A DNA stretch of 8,354 bases from Candidatus Hydrogenedentota bacterium (GCA_016934125.1 JAFGTL010000415.1:1-8354); one strand, 5' to 3'; counted from the first letter of the stretch, positions 1 through 5,847 are shown. Made by a program: numbers and translations. The notes: a model not told the origin generated them from the letters alone.

Positions 1-127
1 CGCCCAGCATGAACGGGCCGCCGCCGAGTTGATTGATCACGAAGAACGGAATCGCGATCGCCCCCGTCATGACGGAGAAATCCATCAAGAATGCGGCCAG
101 GCAGATTCTGTGGTGAGGACGTAACAT
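1..127 (-). CDS. MFS-type transporter, N-terminal 42 codons only (runs off the window)
   Basis: The reverse strand from ATG at 127-125 encodes a peptide beginning MLRPHHRICLAAFLMDFS and ending in a Gly-rich stretch (NQLGGGP) at the window edge. A short basic cytoplasmic lead, then a hydrophobic helix of about 20 residues ending in a Gly-rich turn, is the usual look of helix 1 in major facilitator superfamily permeases. This would be an inner-membrane solute transporter; its substrate cannot be told from 42 residues. The ATG at 127 is the most upstream possible start, because an in-frame TAG (142-140) lies only 12 bases before it. No Shine-Dalgarno sequence precedes it. A sigma70-like promoter sits so close that the mRNA would be leaderless or almost so. 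Other multi-helix membrane proteins starting with a similar helix are possible. Confidence 0.6.
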   Translation of the reverse strand, partial: MLRPHHRICLAAFLMDFSVMTGAIAIPFFVINQLGGGPFMLG

Positions 128-136
128 GGCCGCGCG

Positions 137-165
137 AGTCTAGGACCATCCCCGCGCCAAGTCAA
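137..165 (-). promoter_or_regulatory. Candidate sigma70-type promoter of the MFS gene
   Basis: Read on the minus strand, TTGACT (165-160) and TAGACT (142-137) are separated by 17 bases. They match the -35 and -10 consensus at 5/6 and 4/6 positions. Initiation about 7 bases past the -10 box falls near base 130, only a few bases before the ATG at 127. This explains the absence of a ribosome-binding site. The call rests on sequence pattern alone. Confidence 0.5.
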
Positions 166-200
166 ATCCGCCCAAGGCTCCCGCGCCGCACCTCGGCCCC

Positions 201-250
201 GTCCGTGCTAATCAGCGCTCATCCGTGCTCGTCTGTGTTCCCTGTGCTTC
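201..250. repeat. Five in-phase degenerate decamers (consensus YTCCGTGCTC-like)
   Basis: Cut every ten bases from 201, the sequence reads gtccgtgcta, atcagcgctc, atccgtgctc, gtctgtgttc, cctgtgcttc. Each unit keeps a T/C-C-x-G-x-G-C/T-T core at the same phase. The block is non-coding as far as can be seen. A similar but less regular CTCCGTG series occurs at 3457-3493. In both places the series lies near the 42-bp block shared between 311 and 3389. Confidence 0.6.
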
Positions 251-295
251 CCCGTTGTGGTGCGGCCTGCTGGCCCAACCAGAACAGAACTGTAG

Positions 296-313
296 GGCGG
301 AACTCGTTCCGCC
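296..313. repeat. 8-bp inverted repeat, 2-base spacer
   Basis: GGCGGAAC (296-303) and GTTCCGCC (306-313) are perfect inverted copies separated by TC. The right arm runs into the block shared with 3389-3430, so it probably marks a junction between two dispersed repeat modules. Confidence 0.6.
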
Positions 314-383
314 GTCCCCGTTTCGTTGCGGCTATGCTGCGCCAAGCCCATTGGCCTCCGCTCGTGGTTACGGTTCCCTCTTG
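311..383 (-). repeat. Dispersed repeat copy A, shared with the transposase-remnant region at 3389-3451
   Basis: Bases 311-352 match 3389-3430 at 38 of 42 positions with no gap (differences at 324, 327, 337 and 347). After a roughly 10-base insertion in this copy, CGTGGTT (363-369 versus 3431-3437) and TTCCCTCTTG (374-383 versus 3442-3451) are shared again. In copy B the block is in the same reading frame as the IS1380-type transposase remnant; here no transposase coding follows. It is therefore a decayed insertion remnant or an independent repeat family. The stop codon of the lipoprotein gene (370-368) lies inside it. Confidence 0.65.
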
Positions 384-916
384 CGGCCCGTCCCTTCTTC
401 ACTCGTCGCACATTCCTGAACGTAATCCTGAAGTTCCATGCCATAGTGACGCGTGGACACAAAGACGGCCCTGCATTCCGCCGCAATGTACATCAGCGAG
501 ATGAGTTCATCACCTCCCCCAGGATACTTCCCTGTGTAACACCGCTCAATACCCGATTGCGCGGGAAACAACTCATCTATTCTAGCCTGGAAGCGGCGTT
601 CCTGGCCCGATCGACGCACCCGTCTCAGGCAACTCGGATCCACGATTCCCCATCCTTGTCGGAGCGCCTCCGCTTCTACGGTCCCGAAGAATGTCTGCGC
701 ATCGTCATGATAGGTAGGGAAACTGAAGGCAACGTACTGAGTATCAGAGTCACAGCATATTCCGGAGTAGCCGGTGCGTCCCGGCTGGAAGACTTCCCAC
801 CGGGTTGTGCGGTCTACCGACACCTGCGTCGGAACACCCTCCTCACATGACACTAGCGACAAGCACAGCCAGAAACACAGGAGAGACCTCAGTATTGAAA
901 CGCGACTTCGACGCAT
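368..916 (-). CDS. Hypothetical small lipoprotein (182 aa)
   Basis: The start is placed at ATG 916-914 because GAGGG (926-922) lies 5 bases upstream; the same frame is open for 18 more codons without a better site. The N-terminus has a basic head (MRRSR), a hydrophobic stretch at about residues 7-22 and a lipobox L-V-S-C with the lipidated Cys at 24, so the product should be exported and membrane-anchored. The mature part has no family I recognise. It contains seven further cysteines (54, 55, 96, 126, 148 and 169 are clearest), a Gly-rich turn at 132-135 and several aromatic residues. The last seven or so residues (TGRKREP) and the stop codon are encoded by the dispersed repeat at 311-383, so the original C-terminus may have been replaced. 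It lies downstream of two other unrecognised genes on the same strand and may be co-transcribed with them. Codon use is less GC-biased at third positions than in pruA. Confidence 0.6.
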   Translation of the reverse strand: MRRSRVSILRSLLCFWLCLSLVSCEEGVPTQVSVDRTTRWEVFQPGRTGYSGICCDSDTQYVAFSFPTYHDDAQTFFGTVEAEALRQGWGIVDPSCLRRVRRSGQERRFQARIDELFPAQSGIERCYTGKYPGGGDELISLMYIAAECRAVFVSTRHYGMELQDYVQECATSEEGTGRKREP

Positions 917-994
917 AATGACCCTCGTGGCTTGCTGAACACCGTGTCCTTTGGATCTCCCCTGCCCCATTTAGCCCGACTCAACGCCCTTCTG

Positions 995-1573
995 CTAGAG
1001 CCACCACAGCCAACAATAGAGTGATGCGCTCAGAACGAAGCACATAACCGGCAGAAGCGCCGCAACGCCCGCGGAATGCGCGGCAAACCGTCGCCATCCG
1101 GCAGTCCTCTTCGACACAATGAAGGCGGCTGCTGCCATCACGCAGAGCCCTATCGTCCACCCCGGAGCGGCGAGTCTGGCGAAATGCCCGCATAGCACCT
1201 CGTCCTCACCGAGGCCTATGCGGTTTTCTCCCAACTCCAACGCGTAGGCTTCAATACCACCCGAATGCCTTTCGAATACAAGGAACAGGAAGGCGTGCGG
1301 AAAGCCGCGTACGGGAATGACGAGTTGGCTTCTGCCGTCAACGTCCAAAGGGGACGGCCCCCTCGCCTCCTCCAGGACGGCGGCCTCTGTCAGTCTACCG
1401 AGAAGGCCATCCACGGTGTCAGAAACGTGCAACGCCTCCACGAGCCGACGCCTACTTTCTTCGCGCCGACGAATCCCCTGCGCCAGGATGAGAGAAACGG
1501 CACAGAGGGCAACGAGTCCGACAGCAACGACCACGTCGTGTCTGTGCCTTGGCTTCCGCACGTCCGGCCCCAT
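995..1573 (-). CDS. Hypothetical membrane protein with three predicted helices (192 aa)
   Basis: An open frame extends up to a GTG at 1627. The ATG at 1573-1571 is preferred because a nine-base AAGGAGGTG (1591-1583), a full anti-Shine-Dalgarno complement, sits 9 bases upstream of it. Hydrophobic segments fall at about residues 14-34, 137-153 and 167-192. The protein ends within the last one (LYCWLWWL, stop TAG 997-995). The part between the first and second helix (about 35-136) is charged and probably forms a soluble domain. With an N-terminal RKPRHRH head the positive-inside rule puts the N-terminus in the cytoplasm and this domain outside. I do not recognise a family. It is 78 bases upstream of the lipoprotein gene and on the same strand. 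Confidence 0.6.
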   Translation of the reverse strand: MGPDVRKPRHRHDVVVAVGLVALCAVSLILAQGIRRREESRRRLVEALHVSDTVDGLLGRLTEAAVLEEARGPSPLDVDGRSQLVIPVRGFPHAFLFLVFERHSGGIEAYALELGENRIGLGEDEVLCGHFARLAAPGWTIGLCVMAAAAFIVSKRTAGWRRFAAHSAGVAALLPVMCFVLSASLYCWLWWL

Positions 1574-1582
1574 CTGCTCGGA

Positions 1583-1591
1583 CACCTCCTT
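1583..1591 (-). promoter_or_regulatory. Full-length Shine-Dalgarno sequence that decides the start of the membrane protein
   Basis: AAGGAGGTG on the minus strand is complementary over nine bases to the usual 3' end of 16S rRNA. It is 9 bases before ATG 1573 and lies inside the longer GTG-started frame, so it argues for the shorter protein. Confidence 0.6.
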
Positions 1592-1703
1592 GCTGTGACC
1601 GTCGCGGGCAGACAATCGCCCGCTCACGTTTGACTACCGGGCCTCATGCGGCAACGGCACTGAAACGGCCCGCGCCGCATCATCTGACTCACATGACAGG
1701 TGC

Positions 1704-2249
1704 CTATTCGCTGTCTACTTCGACTAGTCGGTAGTGCTGTGGATGCAGCATTCCGTCCTCTTCATCGGCACGGCGGAACACGTCCTCGGGTAATCCGTCA
1801 AGATCTGTATCGACGAAAGTAACAAACGACCAATCCTGAAATGATGGGAGTTGAGTACTCTGTTTGTCGAACTCGCCGTCTCCGTTCGAGTCACGAATGA
1901 CGTGCAGGCTGCGGACGCCGAAGAGGAGGTCAGAAGACACGAAGTCGACACGCCCATCGCAGTTCTTATCGGTTCGCATGAAGCTACATGCAGTACCCCA
2001 AGCGAGACACTCCCAATCTGGCCGTCCGTCGGAATCGCTGTCCTGACTGAAGTAACAGATGTCTGAGTCGCCAAAGGCCACAGAGTATTTCCAGACCGAG
2101 TCACCCATGTAGCGAGGCCCATAGACGAGGAGGAAGACGAGCGCGCAAGACGCGCCCCCAAGGATTAGGCCGCCGATGACTCCGGCAAACATGGCTTGGC
2201 CGGGCGTGAGGGGCCGGCGGACGAAAGCACACAGACCGCGGAACCGCAT
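1704..2249 (-). CDS. Membrane-anchored protein with four DxDxDG calcium-type loops (181 aa)
   Basis: The start is set at ATG 2249-2247 because GAGGAGG (2265-2259) is 9 bases upstream; ATGs at 2267 and 2255 are too close to any such site. A single hydrophobic segment at about residues 19-44 follows a basic head (RRPLTPGQ), predicting an N-in anchor with the rest outside. The exported part carries four acidic loops: DSDSDG (70-75), DKNCDG (94-99), DSNGDG (120-125) and DTDLDG (147-152). Each has another Asp or Glu a few residues on. This resembles EF-hand, dockerin or thrombospondin type-3 calcium loops; the DxDxDGxxD form is closest to type 3. The spacing of 24, 26 and 27 residues suggests an internal repeat. 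Calcium binding is inferred; the partner or role is unknown. It is the first gene of the three-gene minus-strand group. Confidence 0.6.
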   Translation of the reverse strand: MRFRGLCAFVRRPLTPGQAMFAGVIGGLILGGASCALVFLLVYGPRYMGDSVWKYSVAFGDSDICYFSQDSDSDGRPDWECLAWGTACSFMRTDKNCDGRVDFVSSDLLFGVRSLHVIRDSNGDGEFDKQSTQLPSFQDWSFVTFVDTDLDGLPEDVFRRADEEDGMLHPQHYRLVEVDSE

Positions 2250-2408
2250 AACCATGGGCCTCCTCATTCTCCTGCCTCTACCACGCTGAGCGTGGCTCCA
2301 CACGCATCCGGAGCCTCACGTATACGTCGATTCGCCTGTGTCGTAGCGGCAGGCTCGACTGATGCCCAATGCCCCGGCCCTGAATCTCGCCCCTGTTCCC
2401 ATACCCGC

Positions 2409-2437
2409 AGTCTAGCACAGAACCCCCTCCCGGGCAA
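2409..2437 (-). promoter_or_regulatory. Candidate promoter of the three-gene minus-strand group
   Basis: On the minus strand TTGCCC (2437-2432) and TAGACT (2414-2409) are 17 bases apart. The -10 hexamer and spacing are identical to those proposed for the MFS gene. Transcription would begin near 2402 and leave an untranslated leader of about 150 bases before the ATG at 2249. Confidence 0.35.
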
Positions 2438-2554
2438 CAGAAATGGGGACAGCCCGGATGTCGCATCGCCCAACCACAAATGACGGGGCTGTGGAGCCGT
2501 TGAAGAACTGCCCGAACCGCGTGTGAAGGCCGGGGAAAGGGCGACGGACAGACA
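2438..2554. other. Intergenic DNA with nothing recognised
   Basis: Neither strand shows a frame with a start signal, and no clear repeat or hairpin was seen. It separates the candidate promoter at 2409-2437 from the inverted-repeat array beginning at about 2555. Confidence 0.5.
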
Positions 2555-3009
2555 CGTCTACGCCGCGTCCTGTAGACGCGCGTCCGCTTGGGACGTCGGC
2601 CTTTCGCTCGGTTTCGGCGGGCAGTGCCCTTGCCCGCCCGGCACCCCGGAGGGGTGCAATAACCCGTCCACCCCGGGGTCAGCGTCGCGCGGAACGCGCA
2701 AGCGCCACCCCGGGATCACTCGCGAACTCTGAAAGAGCTCGCGAACTGAACTCTAGAGGAGTTCGGCACAAGGCCCGTTGTGTCTTGTCCAACCCTTGCA
2801 GGGGTGGACTTCGCGTGATGCGGCCGGTTCCCCGGGGTGGCGGTGTGCCCTTCGGGCGTTTCACGCCCTCGGGCACATAGGTAGTTCCGCATCCGCGGAA
2901 CTGCAGCACCCGCCTTCGGCGGTTCGCTGACCCCGGGCTCGAAGCCTGTCATGCCCCCTTGGGGCATCGCCGGACGCGCGTGATCCCGCTGTTGAAGTGT
3001 GTCGTCCGG
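2555..3009. repeat. Dense array of short inverted repeats with nested long-range pairing; possible structured RNA or ssDNA element
   Basis: Perfect or near-perfect hairpins occur one after another: 2555-2561/2572-2578, 2616-2623/2631-2638, 2641-2647/2651-2657, 2720-2730/2734-2744 (one mismatch), 2746-2753/2759-2766, 2767-2771/2778-2782, 2787-2796/2800-2809 (one mismatch), 2844-2850/2871-2877 enclosing 2854-2859/2863-2868, 2881-2890/2895-2904, 2910-2914/2918-2922, 2951-2957/2961-2967 and 2970-2976/3003-3009. Two longer-range stems enclose groups of them: 2672-2684 with 2925-2937 (13 bp) and 2704-2714 with 2831-2841 (11 bp), the latter continued by 2715-2719 with 2815-2819. Frames crossing it (for example on the minus strand at 2716-3018) lack start signals and look spurious. 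Strand is unresolved: wobble pairs 2747-2765 and 2882-2903 favour the plus strand, but the 2726-2738 mismatch becomes a wobble on the minus strand. Similar palindrome-rich tracts are common in planctomycete-like genomes. Confidence 0.7.
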
Positions 3010-3146
3010 ATTCGTCACGCCTCACGGCCTTCACGCACGGCCCAGTAGTGGCCATCGAGGGCGAGGGCGAGCGCAGTTCGTGCGAATTCTTGCGGACGTC
3101 TTCATTGGGTTGTGCGTCATTTCCGTTCCTGCTAACACAGCCTCGC
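3010..3146. other. Spacer between the hairpin array and the transposase remnant; nothing recognised
   Basis: No supported gene was found. If the remnant at 3147-3425 keeps the end of its insertion sequence, the terminal inverted repeat should lie here, but without the other end it cannot be identified. Confidence 0.4.
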
Positions 3147-3425
3147 TCATGTCGGCGCTGGGATCGCTGGGCCGAGTTGCGAAATTCGCCGAAGGATGCT
3201 GTGGAACAAAGGGCGTGGAATCGCCACCTCGGCCATCTGAAACGTCACATACCGGGCGTGGGCCACGACCTTGGCACCAATTTTCACCAGCTTCTCCCTC
3301 AATGTCATGAGCGACCAGTGCTTGACACTGCGGGGTAGCGCCAGCCTCCGCAAGAAGTTGCCCAGGTTGTATGCCAATGCACACAACTGCCGTCCCCGTT
3401 TGGTAGCGGCTATGTTGCGCCAAGT
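3147..3425 (-). pseudogene. C-terminal remnant of an IS1380-family transposase
   Basis: From about 3425 down to the TGA at 3149-3147 the minus strand encodes about 90 residues. They contain LCALAYNLGNFLRRLALPRS, then HWSLMTLREKLVKIGAK and HARYVTFQMAEVAIPR. This series is the hallmark C-terminal tail of IS1380-group DDE transposases. The catalytic core, with its three acidic residues, should lie upstream (above 3425), but the sequence there changes abruptly to CCGTG-type repeat, so the gene is truncated and cannot be active. The frame of the surviving part is intact and closely fits the family, suggesting fairly recent loss. The first part, WTWRNIAATKRGR, corresponds to the block shared with 311-352. 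It may be genuine transposase sequence or a second repeat fused to it. Confidence 0.75.
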
Positions 3426-3451
3426 CCATTCGTGGTTGATCTTCCCTCTTG
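3389..3451 (-). repeat. Dispersed repeat copy B
   Basis: This is the partner of 311-383: 38 of 42 bases identical over 3389-3430, with further shared words at 3431-3437 and 3442-3451. Because the match runs past the truncation point of the transposase homology (about 3425), the repeat is not simply transposase coding sequence. Confidence 0.65.
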
Positions 3452-3456
3452 GGCCT

Positions 3457-3493
3457 CTCCGTGCGCCCGCTCTGTGATCTCCGTGGCTCCGTG
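3457..3493. repeat. Irregular CTCCGTG repeat series
   Basis: CTCCGTG or CTCTGTG occurs at 3457, 3470, 3479 and 3487, with spacings of 13, 9 and 8 bases. It is related in sequence to the decamers at 201-250. The rest of 3494-3577 shows no gene. Confidence 0.45.
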
Positions 3494-3577
3494 CGCGGGG
3501 ATGTCGCATGAAACGGCCTTCTCAACGCCGCCGTGCGCGTCCGTGCCGCGCGTTGCCACCCCCGGGGGCCTGCGGGG

Positions 3578-3607
3578 TTGACGACGGCTGCCCCGGGCTG
3601 CTTTAAT
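3578..3607 (+). promoter_or_regulatory. Sigma70-type promoter of the molybdenum-carrier-like gene
   Basis: TTGACG (3578-3583) and TTTAAT (3602-3607) are separated by 18 bases, each matching consensus at five of six positions. Transcription would start near 3614, giving a leader of about 27 bases before ATG 3641. The -35 box lies between inverted copies CCCGGGG (3561-3567) and CCCCGGG (3591-3597), which may be an operator or simply more of the local palindrome-rich repeat. Confidence 0.55.
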
Positions 3608-3640
3608 AGTCTCGGGCATGAAACGTGAGGGCGAACACCG

Positions 3641-4123
3641 ATGGCCGAGCAACGTGAACAACTCGCAATCCGGAAAGTCGTCTCGGGGGGGCAAACCGGC
3701 GTGGATCGGGCCGCGCTCGACGTGGCCCTGGCACGCAACCTGGCCTGCGGCGGCTGGTGCCCGAAGGGGCGCCTCGCCGAGGACGGCGCCATCCACGAGC
3801 GATACCCCCTGCGGGAGACCCCCGGCGATCAGTATGCCGAGCGAACCGCCTGGAACGTGCGCGACTCGGACGGCACCCTCATCCTCACCTGGGGCCCGCC
3901 CTCCGATGGCACCGCCTTCACCAAGGAAGTCGCCGATGCGCTGGGCAAGCCCTGCCTCGTGATCGACCTTGCCGAGCCCCATGAGCCCGGCGACGCCGCG
4001 GCATGGCTCGCGCAACGCGAGATACGAACGCTGAACGTGGCCGGGCCGCGGGCCAGCAAGTGCCCCTTTATCTACGACGAGGCCACCGCCTTCCTCGGGC
4101 GTCTCCTCGATCCGCCCGAGTAG
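3641..4123 (+). CDS. Putative molybdenum carrier / YpsA-like SLOG-fold protein (160 aa)
   Basis: ATG 3641 is preceded by GAGGG 9 bases upstream. The protein has the conserved series of the 'putative molybdenum carrier' family: SGGQTGVD at residues 15-22, GGWCPKGR at 37-44, AEDG at 46-49, ERTxWNVRDSDGTLI at 67-81, GTxFT at 90-94 and LNVAGPR at 131-137. The length is full for this single-domain family. Family members adopt a Rossmann-like fold related to lysine decarboxylase-like and YpsA/DprA SLOG proteins. The glycine-rich first loop and the later GT motif form a nucleotide- or ligand-binding site. The family name comes from structural similarity to an algal molybdenum cofactor carrier; ligand and role in bacteria are not established, so cofactor carriage is tentative. 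The protein should be cytoplasmic. It has its own promoter and converges on pruA, with no molybdenum genes visible nearby. Confidence 0.85.
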   Translation: MAEQREQLAIRKVVSGGQTGVDRAALDVALARNLACGGWCPKGRLAEDGAIHERYPLRETPGDQYAERTAWNVRDSDGTLILTWGPPSDGTAFTKEVADALGKPCLVIDLAEPHEPGDAAAWLAQREIRTLNVAGPRASKCPFIYDEATAFLGRLLDPPE

Positions 4124-4138
4124 CCGCCCTAACGCAAA

Positions 4139-4165
4139 CCGGGGGCCCCTGTACGGAGCCCCCGG
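4139..4165. terminator. Stem-loop between convergent genes, possible bidirectional terminator
   Basis: CCGGGGGC (4139-4146) pairs perfectly with GCCCCCGG (4158-4165) around an 11-base loop. It lies between the stop codons of the molybdenum-carrier-like gene (4123) and pruA (4190). On the minus strand it is followed by a weak GGTTTGCGTT tract; on the plus strand there is no T-run. Confidence 0.6.
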
Positions 4166-4189
4166 CTCGAAACCCCTCGGCCGCTACGC

Positions 4190-5821
4190 TCAGTCTTCCG
4201 CCATGTGCGGATAGCGGTAGTCCGTCGGCGGCAGGAAGTTCTCTTTGATCGTGCGCGGCGACACCCACCGCTCGAGGTTCAGCCACGAGCCCGCCTTATC
4301 GTTCGTGCCCGATGCGCGGCTCCCGCCGAACGGCTGCTGCCCGACCACCGCCCCTGTCGGCTTGTCATTGATGTAGAAGTTGCCCGCCGCGTGCCGCAGC
4401 GTCTTGTCCGCCTCCACCACGGCCGCCCGATCCTGGGCGAAGATCGAGCCCGTCAGCGCGTACGGACTTGTCTCGTTGCACAACTGCAACGCCTCCGTGT
4501 ACTCGTTCTCCGGATACACGTACAGCGTCAGCACCGGCCCGAAGATCTCCTCGCACATGAGCCGCGATTTCGGCTCCTTGCTCACGACGATTGTCGGCTC
4601 GATGAAGTGTCCCTTCGAATCGTCGTAGCCGCCGCCGGCAATGATCTCGAGATCGGGGTTGCTCTTCGCGAAATCGATGTAGCCCGTGACGTTCTGGAAC
4701 GACGCCTCGTCGATCACGGCGCCCATGAAATTCGTGAAGTCCGTCACGTCGCCCATCTTCACCGACGCCGTATCCTCAAGCAGCCGCTCCTTCACCGACG
4801 GCCAGATCGAGTCCGGCACATACGCACGGCTCGCCGCGCTGCACTTCTGCCCCTGGTACTCGAAGGCCCCCCGCACCAGCGCCGTCACCAGCGCCGCCTG
4901 ATCGCACGACGCGTGCGCGAAAATGAAGTCCTTCCCGCCCGTCTCGCCCACGATCCGCGGATACGAGTAGTACTTCCGGATATCCGAACCCACGGCCAGC
5001 CAGATTGTCGAGAACACCTTCGTGCTTCCCGTGAAATGGATCCCGCCCAGATCGAGGTGATCGAGCACCGGCGGCCCGATCACCGGGCCCGGCCCCGGCA
5101 CCATGTTGATCACCCCGTCCGGCATTCCCGCTTCTTTCAGGATCTGCATGATGTAGTACGCCGGGAGCACCGCGGCCGATGCCGGCTTCCACACCACCGC
5201 GTTCCCCATCAGGGCCGGCGCGGTCGGCAGATTCCCCGCGATCGACGTGAAGTTGAACGGCGTAATCGCGAACACGAACCCTTCGAGCGGCCGGTGCTCC
5301 ATGTAATTCAGCACCAACGGGCTCGAAGACGGCTGATCGTTGTACACCTCCATCATGAAATGCGGATTGAACCGCCAGAAATCGATCAATTCGCACGCCG
5401 AATCGATCTCCGCCTGGAAACACGTCTTGCTCATGTTCAGCATCGTCGCCGCATTCAGCGTCTGACGGTACTTCCCCGCCAGCAACTCCGCCGCCTTCAG
5501 CAACACCGTCGCCCGGTTCGACCACGGCATCTCCGACCACTCTTTCTTGGCCGCGTTCGCCGCGTCGATGGCTTGGTTCGCGTGGAACGCGTTGGCCTGG
5601 TGGTACGTGCCCAGCGTCTGCTTGTGGTCGTGGGGGCACCGGATACTCACCGTCGTGTCCGAATGCACCTCCTTGCCCCCGATGATGATCGGCACCTCCA
5701 CCGGGTTATCGAGCATCTCCTGCAGCTTCGCCTGCAGTTCGGCGCGCTCCTTGCTCCCCGGCGCATACATCCGCACCGGCTCGTTGACGGGTTTCGGAAT
5801 GTGAAAGAGTCCGTTGAACAT
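4190..5821 (-). CDS. pruA: L-glutamate gamma-semialdehyde dehydrogenase (1-pyrroline-5-carboxylate dehydrogenase), ALDH4 type, 543 aa
   Basis: This enzyme oxidises glutamate semialdehyde, the open form of 1-pyrroline-5-carboxylate, to glutamate with NAD+. It is the last step of proline breakdown and acts in the cytoplasm. The protein is a full-length aldehyde dehydrogenase. Visible motifs are TPFNFTSI around the oxyanion Asn190, a WKP motif at 211-213, FTGST at 263-267, general-base Glu293 in GETGGKD, catalytic Cys327 in GQKCSA, EEIFGPV at 424-430 and QQPFGGSRASGTNDKAG near 495-511. The N-terminus (NEPV, then a long lead of about 45 residues before the first strand) and overall pattern match the monofunctional eukaryote-like ALDH4A1 group, not the PutA-fused bacterial form. 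ATG 5821 has AGGAGG 7-8 bases upstream. No proline dehydrogenase gene is in the window. A sigma70-type promoter and a leader with two hairpins precede the gene. A long open frame on the opposite strand is a shadow of its GC-rich third positions. Confidence 0.95.
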   Translation of the reverse strand: MFNGLFHIPKPVNEPVRMYAPGSKERAELQAKLQEMLDNPVEVPIIIGGKEVHSDTTVSIRCPHDHKQTLGTYHQANAFHANQAIDAANAAKKEWSEMPWSNRATVLLKAAELLAGKYRQTLNAATMLNMSKTCFQAEIDSACELIDFWRFNPHFMMEVYNDQPSSSPLVLNYMEHRPLEGFVFAITPFNFTSIAGNLPTAPALMGNAVVWKPASAAVLPAYYIMQILKEAGMPDGVINMVPGPGPVIGPPVLDHLDLGGIHFTGSTKVFSTIWLAVGSDIRKYYSYPRIVGETGGKDFIFAHASCDQAALVTALVRGAFEYQGQKCSAASRAYVPDSIWPSVKERLLEDTASVKMGDVTDFTNFMGAVIDEASFQNVTGYIDFAKSNPDLEIIAGGGYDDSKGHFIEPTIVVSKEPKSRLMCEEIFGPVLTLYVYPENEYTEALQLCNETSPYALTGSIFAQDRAAVVEADKTLRHAAGNFYINDKPTGAVVGQQPFGGSRASGTNDKAGSWLNLERWVSPRTIKENFLPPTDYRYPHMAED

Positions 5822-5847
5822 GATCCCCTCCTATCAAGCGTTCAGCT

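Noticed and set aside
1574..1627. GTG start giving an 18-residue longer membrane protein
   Set aside because: The only strong ribosome-binding site (1583-1591) is inside this extension and serves ATG 1573.
2910..2922. UUCG tetraloop hairpin
   Set aside because: The best register leaves a three-base TTC loop; the UUCG register loses the next base pair.
2555..3009. CRISPR array
   Set aside because: The repeated units are differing inverted repeats, not identical direct repeats with unique spacers of constant length.
2716..3018. Overlapping minus-strand frames of 64-100 codons in the hairpin array
   Set aside because: They are composed of palindromic repeat sequence, have no ribosome-binding site, and their composition follows the hairpins.
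3410..4015. A 201-codon minus-strand frame
   Set aside because: It covers the MoCo-carrier-like gene in antisense and runs through its promoter; no family or start signal was seen.
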